Assembly (NCBI RefSeq): GCF_040436345.1
Contig: NC_133230.1
Location: forward strand, 9,693,297-9,757,296
Direction: 5' to 3'
Origin: Pagrus major
Lineage: Eukaryota > Chordata > Actinopteri > Spariformes > Sparidae
Length of the DNA stretch: 64,000 nt
In this document: positions 59,201 to 64,000 of the stretch, one piece after another
Layout of the letters: each line of letters begins with the position of its first letter
Numbering within the stretch: position 1 is the stretch's first letter
Position numbers and translations under genes: made by a program
Notes under the pieces: generated by a model
What the model saw: the letters and a program-made list of their open reading frames with translations, nothing else
The model's database searches: none
Told to the model about the DNA's origin: nothing

Positions 59201-62200
59201 TAACCCTAGCTCCATAACCCTAACCCTAACCCTAACCCTAATGCCAGCCTTAAGGCAGTCTCATGAAACATTGTCTCTTTTCACTAAAATATTCACCAAA
59301 AATACAAATTTCACCGGAATCCGATGGGGACTGCTGTGTCTCGTTCAGCCAGTATAGGAGCACATTTGGGAGCAATTTCGAGTCAATCGGTTCAAAGACC
59401 TGGAAGCTATTGAAAAAATGGGCCACTTTTTTCTTTAAAATATTCACCAAAAATACAAATTTCACCGGAATCGGATGGGGACTGCTGTGTCTCGTTCAGC
59501 CAGTATAGGAGCACATTTGGGAGCGATTTCGAGTCAATCGGTTCAAAGACCTGGAAGCTATTGAAAAAATGGGCCACTTTTTTCTTTAAAATATTCACCA
59601 AAAATACAAATTTCACCGGAATCCGATGGGGACTGCTGTGTCTCATTCAGCGAGTAGAGGACCACATTCGTGACGAATTTCGAGTCAATCGGTCAAAAGA
59701 CGACCATAACCCTAACCCTAGCTCCATAACCCTAACCCTAACCCTAACCCTAATGCCAGCCTTAAGGCAGTCTCATGAAACATTGTCTCTTTTCACTAAA
59801 ATATTCACCAAAAATACAAATTTCACCGGAATCCGATGGGGACTGCTGTGTCTCGTTCAGCCAGTATAGGAGCACATTTGGGAGCGATTTCGAGTCAATC
59901 GGTTCAAAGACCTGGAAGCTATTGAAAAAATGGGCCACTTTTTTCTTTAAAATATTCACCAAAAATACAAATTTCACCGGAATCCGATGGGGACTGCTGT
60001 GTCTCGTTCAACCAGTATAGGAGCACATTTCGGGGCGATTTCGAGTCAATCGGTCCAAAGACCTGGAAGCTATTGAAAAAATGGGCCACTTTTTTCTTTA
60101 AAATATTCACCAAAAACACAAATTTCACCGGAATCCGATGGGGACTGCTGTGTCTCGTTCAGCCAGTATAGGAGCACATTTGTGAGCGATTTCGAGTCAA
60201 TCGGTCCAAAGACCTGGAAGCTATTGAAAAAATGGGCCACTTTTTTCTTTAAAATATTCACCAAAAATACAAATTTCACCGGAATCCGATGGGGACTGCT
60301 GTGTCTCATTCAGCGAGTAGAGGACCACATTCGTGACGAATTTCGAGTCAATCGGTCAAAAGACGACCGTAACCCTAACCCTAGCTCCATAACCCTAACC
60401 CTAACCCTAACCCTAATGCCAGCCTTAAGGCAGTCTCATGAAACATTGTCTCTTTTCACTAAAATATTCACCAAAAATACAAATTTCACCGGAATCCGAT
60501 GGGGACTGCTGTGTCTCGTTCAGCCAGTATAGGAGCACATTTGGGAGCGATTTCGAGTCAATCGGTTCAAAGACCTGGAAGCTATTGAAAAAATGGGCCA
60601 CTTTTTTCTTTAAAATATTCACCAAAAATACAAATTTCACCGGAATCCGATGGAGACTGCTGTGTCTCATTCAGCAAGTAGAGGACCACATTCGTGACGA
60701 ATTTCGAGTCAATCGGTCAAAAGACGACCGTAACCCTAACCCTAGCTCCATAACCCTAACCCTAACCCTAACCCTAACCCTAATGCCAGCCTTAAGGCAG
60801 TCTCATGAAACATTGTCTCTTTTCACTAAAATATTCACCAAAAATACAAATTTCACCGGAATCCGATGGGGACTGCTGTGTCTCGTTCAGCCAGTATAGG
60901 AGCACATTTGGGAGCGATTTCGAGTCAATCGGTTCAAAGACCTGGAAGCTATTGAAAAAATGGGCCACTTTTTTCTTTAAAATATTCACCAAAAATACAA
61001 ATTTCACCGGAATCCGATGGGGACTGCTGTGTCTCGTTCAGCCAGTATAGGAGCACATTTGGGGGCGATTTCGAGTCAATCGGTCCAAAGACCTGGAAGC
61101 TATTGAAAAAATGGGCCACTTTTTTCTTTAAAATATTCACCAAAAATACAAATTTCACCGGAATCCGATGGGGACTGCTGTGTCTCATTCAGCAAGTAGA
61201 GGACCACATTCGTGACGAATTTCGAGTCAATCGGTCAAAAGACGACCGTAACCCTAACCCTAGCTCCATAACCCTAACCCTAACCCTAACCCTAATGCCA
61301 GCCTTAAGGCAGTCTCATGAAACATTGTCTCTTTTCACTAAAATATTCACCAAAAATACAAATTTCACCGGAATCCGATGGGGACTGCTGTGTCTCGTTC
61401 AGCCAGTATAGGAGCACATTTGGGAGCGATTTCGAGTCAATCGGTTCAAAGACCTGGAAGCTATTGAAAAAATGGGCCACTTTTTTCTTTAAAATATTCA
61501 CCAAAAATACAAATTTCACCGGAATCCGATGGGGACTGCTGTGTCTCGTCCAGCCAGTATAGGAGCACATTTGGGAGCGATTTCGAGTCAATCGGTCCAA
61601 AGACCTGGAAGCTATTGAAAAAATGGGCCACTTTTTTCTTTAAAATATTCACCAAAAATACAAATTTCACCGGAATCCGATGGGGACTGCTGTGTCTCAT
61701 TCAGCAAGTAGAGGACCACATTCGTGACGAATTTCGAGTCAATCGGTCAAAAGACGACCGTAACCCTAACCCTAGCTCCATAACCCTAACCCTAACCCTA
61801 ACCCTAACCCTAATGCCAGCCTTAAGGCAGTCTCATGAAACATTGTCTCTTTTCACTAAAATATTCACCAAAAATACAAATTTCACCGGAATCCGATGGG
61901 GACTGCTGTGTCTCGTTCAGCCAGTATAGGAGCACATTTGGGAGCGATTTCGAGTCAATCGGTTCAAAGACCTGGAAGCTATTGAAAAAATGGGCCACTT
62001 TTTTCTTTAAAATATTCACCAAAAATACAAATTTCACCGGAATCCGATGGGGACTGCTGTGTCTCGTTCAGCCAGTATAGGAGCACATTTGGGGGCGATT
62101 TCGAGTCAATCGGTCCAAAGACCTGGAAGCTATTGAAAAAATGGGCCACTTTTTTCTTTAAAATATTCACCAAAAATACAAATTTCACCGGAATCCGATG

Positions 62201-64000
62201 GGGACTGCTGTGTCTCATTCAGCAAGTAGAGGACCACATTCGTGACGAATTTCGAGTCAATCGGTCAAAAGACGACCGTAACCCTAACCCTAGCTCCATA
62301 ACCCTAACCCTAACCCTAACCCTAATGCCAGCCTTAAGGCAGTCTCATGAAACATTGTCTCTTTTCACTAAAATATTCACCAAAAATACAAATTTCACCG
62401 GAATCCGATGGGGACTGCTGTGTCTCGTTCAGCCAGTATAGGAGCACATTTGGGAGCGATTTCGAGTCAATCGGTTCAAAGACCTGGAAGCTATTGAAAA
62501 AATGGGCCACTTTTTTCTTTAAAATATTCACCAAAAATACAAATTTCACCGGAATCCGATGGGGACTGCTGTGTCTCGTCCAGCCAGTATAGGAGCACAT
62601 TTGGGAGCGATTTCGAGTCAATCGGTCCAAAGACCTGGAAGCTATTGAAAAAATGGGCCACTTTTTTCTTTAAAATATTCACCAAAAATACAAATTTCAC
62701 CGGAATCCGATGGGGACTGCTGTGTCTCATTCAGCAAGTAGAGGACCACATTCGTGACGAATTTCGAGTCAATCGGTCAAAAGACGACCGTAACCCTAAC
62801 CCTAGCTCCATAACCCTAACCCTAACCCTAACCCTAATGCCAGCCTTAAGGCAGTCTCATGAAACATTGTCTCTTTTCACTAAAATATTCACCAAAAATA
62901 CAAATTTCACCGGATTCCGATGGGGACTGCTGTGTCTCGTTCAGCCAGTATAGGAGCACATTTGGGAGCGATTTCGAGTCAATCGGTTCAAAGACCTGGA
63001 AGCTATTGAAAAAATGGGCCACTTTTTTCTTTAAAATATTCACCAAAAATACAAATTTCACCGGAATCCGATGGGGACTGCTGTGTCTCGTTCAGCCAGT
63101 AGAGGAGCACATTTGGGAGCGATTTCGAGTCAATCGGTCCAAAGACCTGGAAGCTATTGAAAAAATGGGCCACTTTTTTCCTTAAAATATTCACCAAAAA
63201 TACAAATTTCACCGGAATCCGATGGGGACTGCTGTGTCTCATTCAGCAAGTAGAGGACCACATTCGTGACGAATTTCGAGTCAATCGGTCAAAAGACGAC
63301 CGTAACCCTAACCCTAGCTCCATAACCCTAACCCTAACCCTAACCCTAATGCCAGCCTTAAGGCAGTCTCATGAAACATTGTCTCTTTTCACTAAAATAT
63401 TCACCAAAAATACAAATTTCACCGGAATCCGATGGGGACTGCTGTGTCTCGTTCAGCCAGTATAGGAGCACATTTGGGAGCGATTTCGAGTCAATCGGTT
63501 CAAAGACCTGGAAGCTATTGAAAAAATGGGCCACTTTTTTCTTTAAAATATTCACCAAAAATACAAATTTCACCGGAATCCGATGGAGACTGCTGTGTCT
63601 CGTTCAGCCAGTATAGGAGCACATTTGGGGGCGATTTCGAGTCAATCGGTCCAAAGACCTGGAAGCTATTGAAAAAATGGGCCACTTTTTTCTTTAAAAT
63701 ATTCACCAAAAATACAAATTTCACCGGAATCCGATGGGGACTGCTGTGTCTCATTCAGCGAGTAGAGGACCACATTCGTGACGAATTTCGAGTCAATCGG
63801 TCAAAAGACGACCGTAACCCTAACCCTAGCTCCATAACCCTAACCCTAACCCTAACCCTAATGCCAGCCTTAAGGCAGTCTCATGAAACATTGTCTCTTT
63901 TAACTAAAATATTCACCAAAAATACAAATTTCACCGGAATCCGATGGGGACTGCTGTGTCTCGTTCAGCCAGTATAGGAGCACATTTGGGAGCGATTTCG

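Larger units (their letters stand above)
32300..64000. repeat. Composite higher-order satellite with interspersed telomeric repeats
   Basis: The repeat unit is a telomere-type block (AACCCTAACCCTAGCTCC plus about four CCCTAA, then GCCAGCCTTAAGGCAGTC) followed by one monomer ending in GGTTCAAAG, zero to two extra 151-bp monomers, and a closing monomer with GTAGAGGACCACATTCGTGA. Block starts recur mostly every 361, 512 or 663 bp; 512 is the commonest. About 63 blocks are visible and the array runs off the right edge. Copies differ by only a few bases. Every monomer is open in several frames on both strands, giving many 60-153 codon ORFs. They overlap, shift with the non-triplet period and show no protein-like features, so I do not call them genes. 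Confidence 0.95.

Noticed and set aside
32487..63977. More than two hundred ORFs of 60-153 codons on both strands of the array
   Set aside because: They repeat with the satellite period, which is not a multiple of three, overlap on both strands, and include translated telomere repeats (TLTLTLTL, NPNPNP). They are by-products of repeat homogenisation.
32300..64000. CRISPR-like array
   Set aside because: Regular spacing, but the 'spacers' are themselves repeats, the context is vertebrate and there are no cas genes.

Overview
The window is vertebrate nuclear DNA, almost certainly from a ray-finned (teleost) fish. Three spliced protein-coding genes with GT-AG introns fill the first 30 kb. The introns carry fish-type TIR mini-elements. 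The remaining 34 kb is satellite DNA.

Left part (28-10883, minus strand): otoferlin (otof). I traced 31 coding exons by joining phase-compatible splice sites; together they encode 1295 residues with no frame break. The series starts at an in-frame ATG in a good Kozak context (10883) preceded by an in-frame stop. It reaches the first strand of the C2E domain at the left edge; the rest of C2E, C2F and the membrane anchor lie outside the window. No C2A exons were recognised in the 5.2 kb upstream. Two introns use GC donors, and one acceptor sits in an A18 run.

Middle (16140-23055, plus strand): a MAP7/ensconsin-family microtubule-binding protein, 15 coding exons, 649 residues, ending in the MAP7-type AEVI tail. 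It is divergent from otof and convergent with the next gene. Right of it (24549-29738, minus strand): a complete 13-exon, 563-residue armadillo-repeat protein colinear with yeast Vac8. The two convergent genes meet around a palindromic two-strand poly(A) signal. A TTAA-flanked mini-element is inserted exactly at the Vac8-like stop codon.

Right part (about 30150-64000, continuing past the edge): a composite satellite. Diverged monomers of about 172 bp form the edge (30150-32300). They pass into a higher-order repeat in which 151-157 bp monomers alternate with short (CCCTAA)n telomere-type blocks. Block-to-block spacing is mostly 361, 512 or 663 bp, that is 361 + 151n, with 6-bp steps from the telomeric repeat and 22-bp steps from a long monomer variant. 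About 63 blocks are visible after 32.4 kb. Many monomers carry a motif matching 8 of 9 essential bases of the CENP-B box. Larger tandem duplications (1046, 1542, 2566, 2971 and 6511 bp offsets) are nested in the array. The many short ORFs in the array are by-products of the repeat.

The three genes do different jobs (synaptic exocytosis of hair cells, microtubule/kinesin regulation, a probable membrane scaffold) and I see no sign that they act together. The satellite is the most unusual part of the window.
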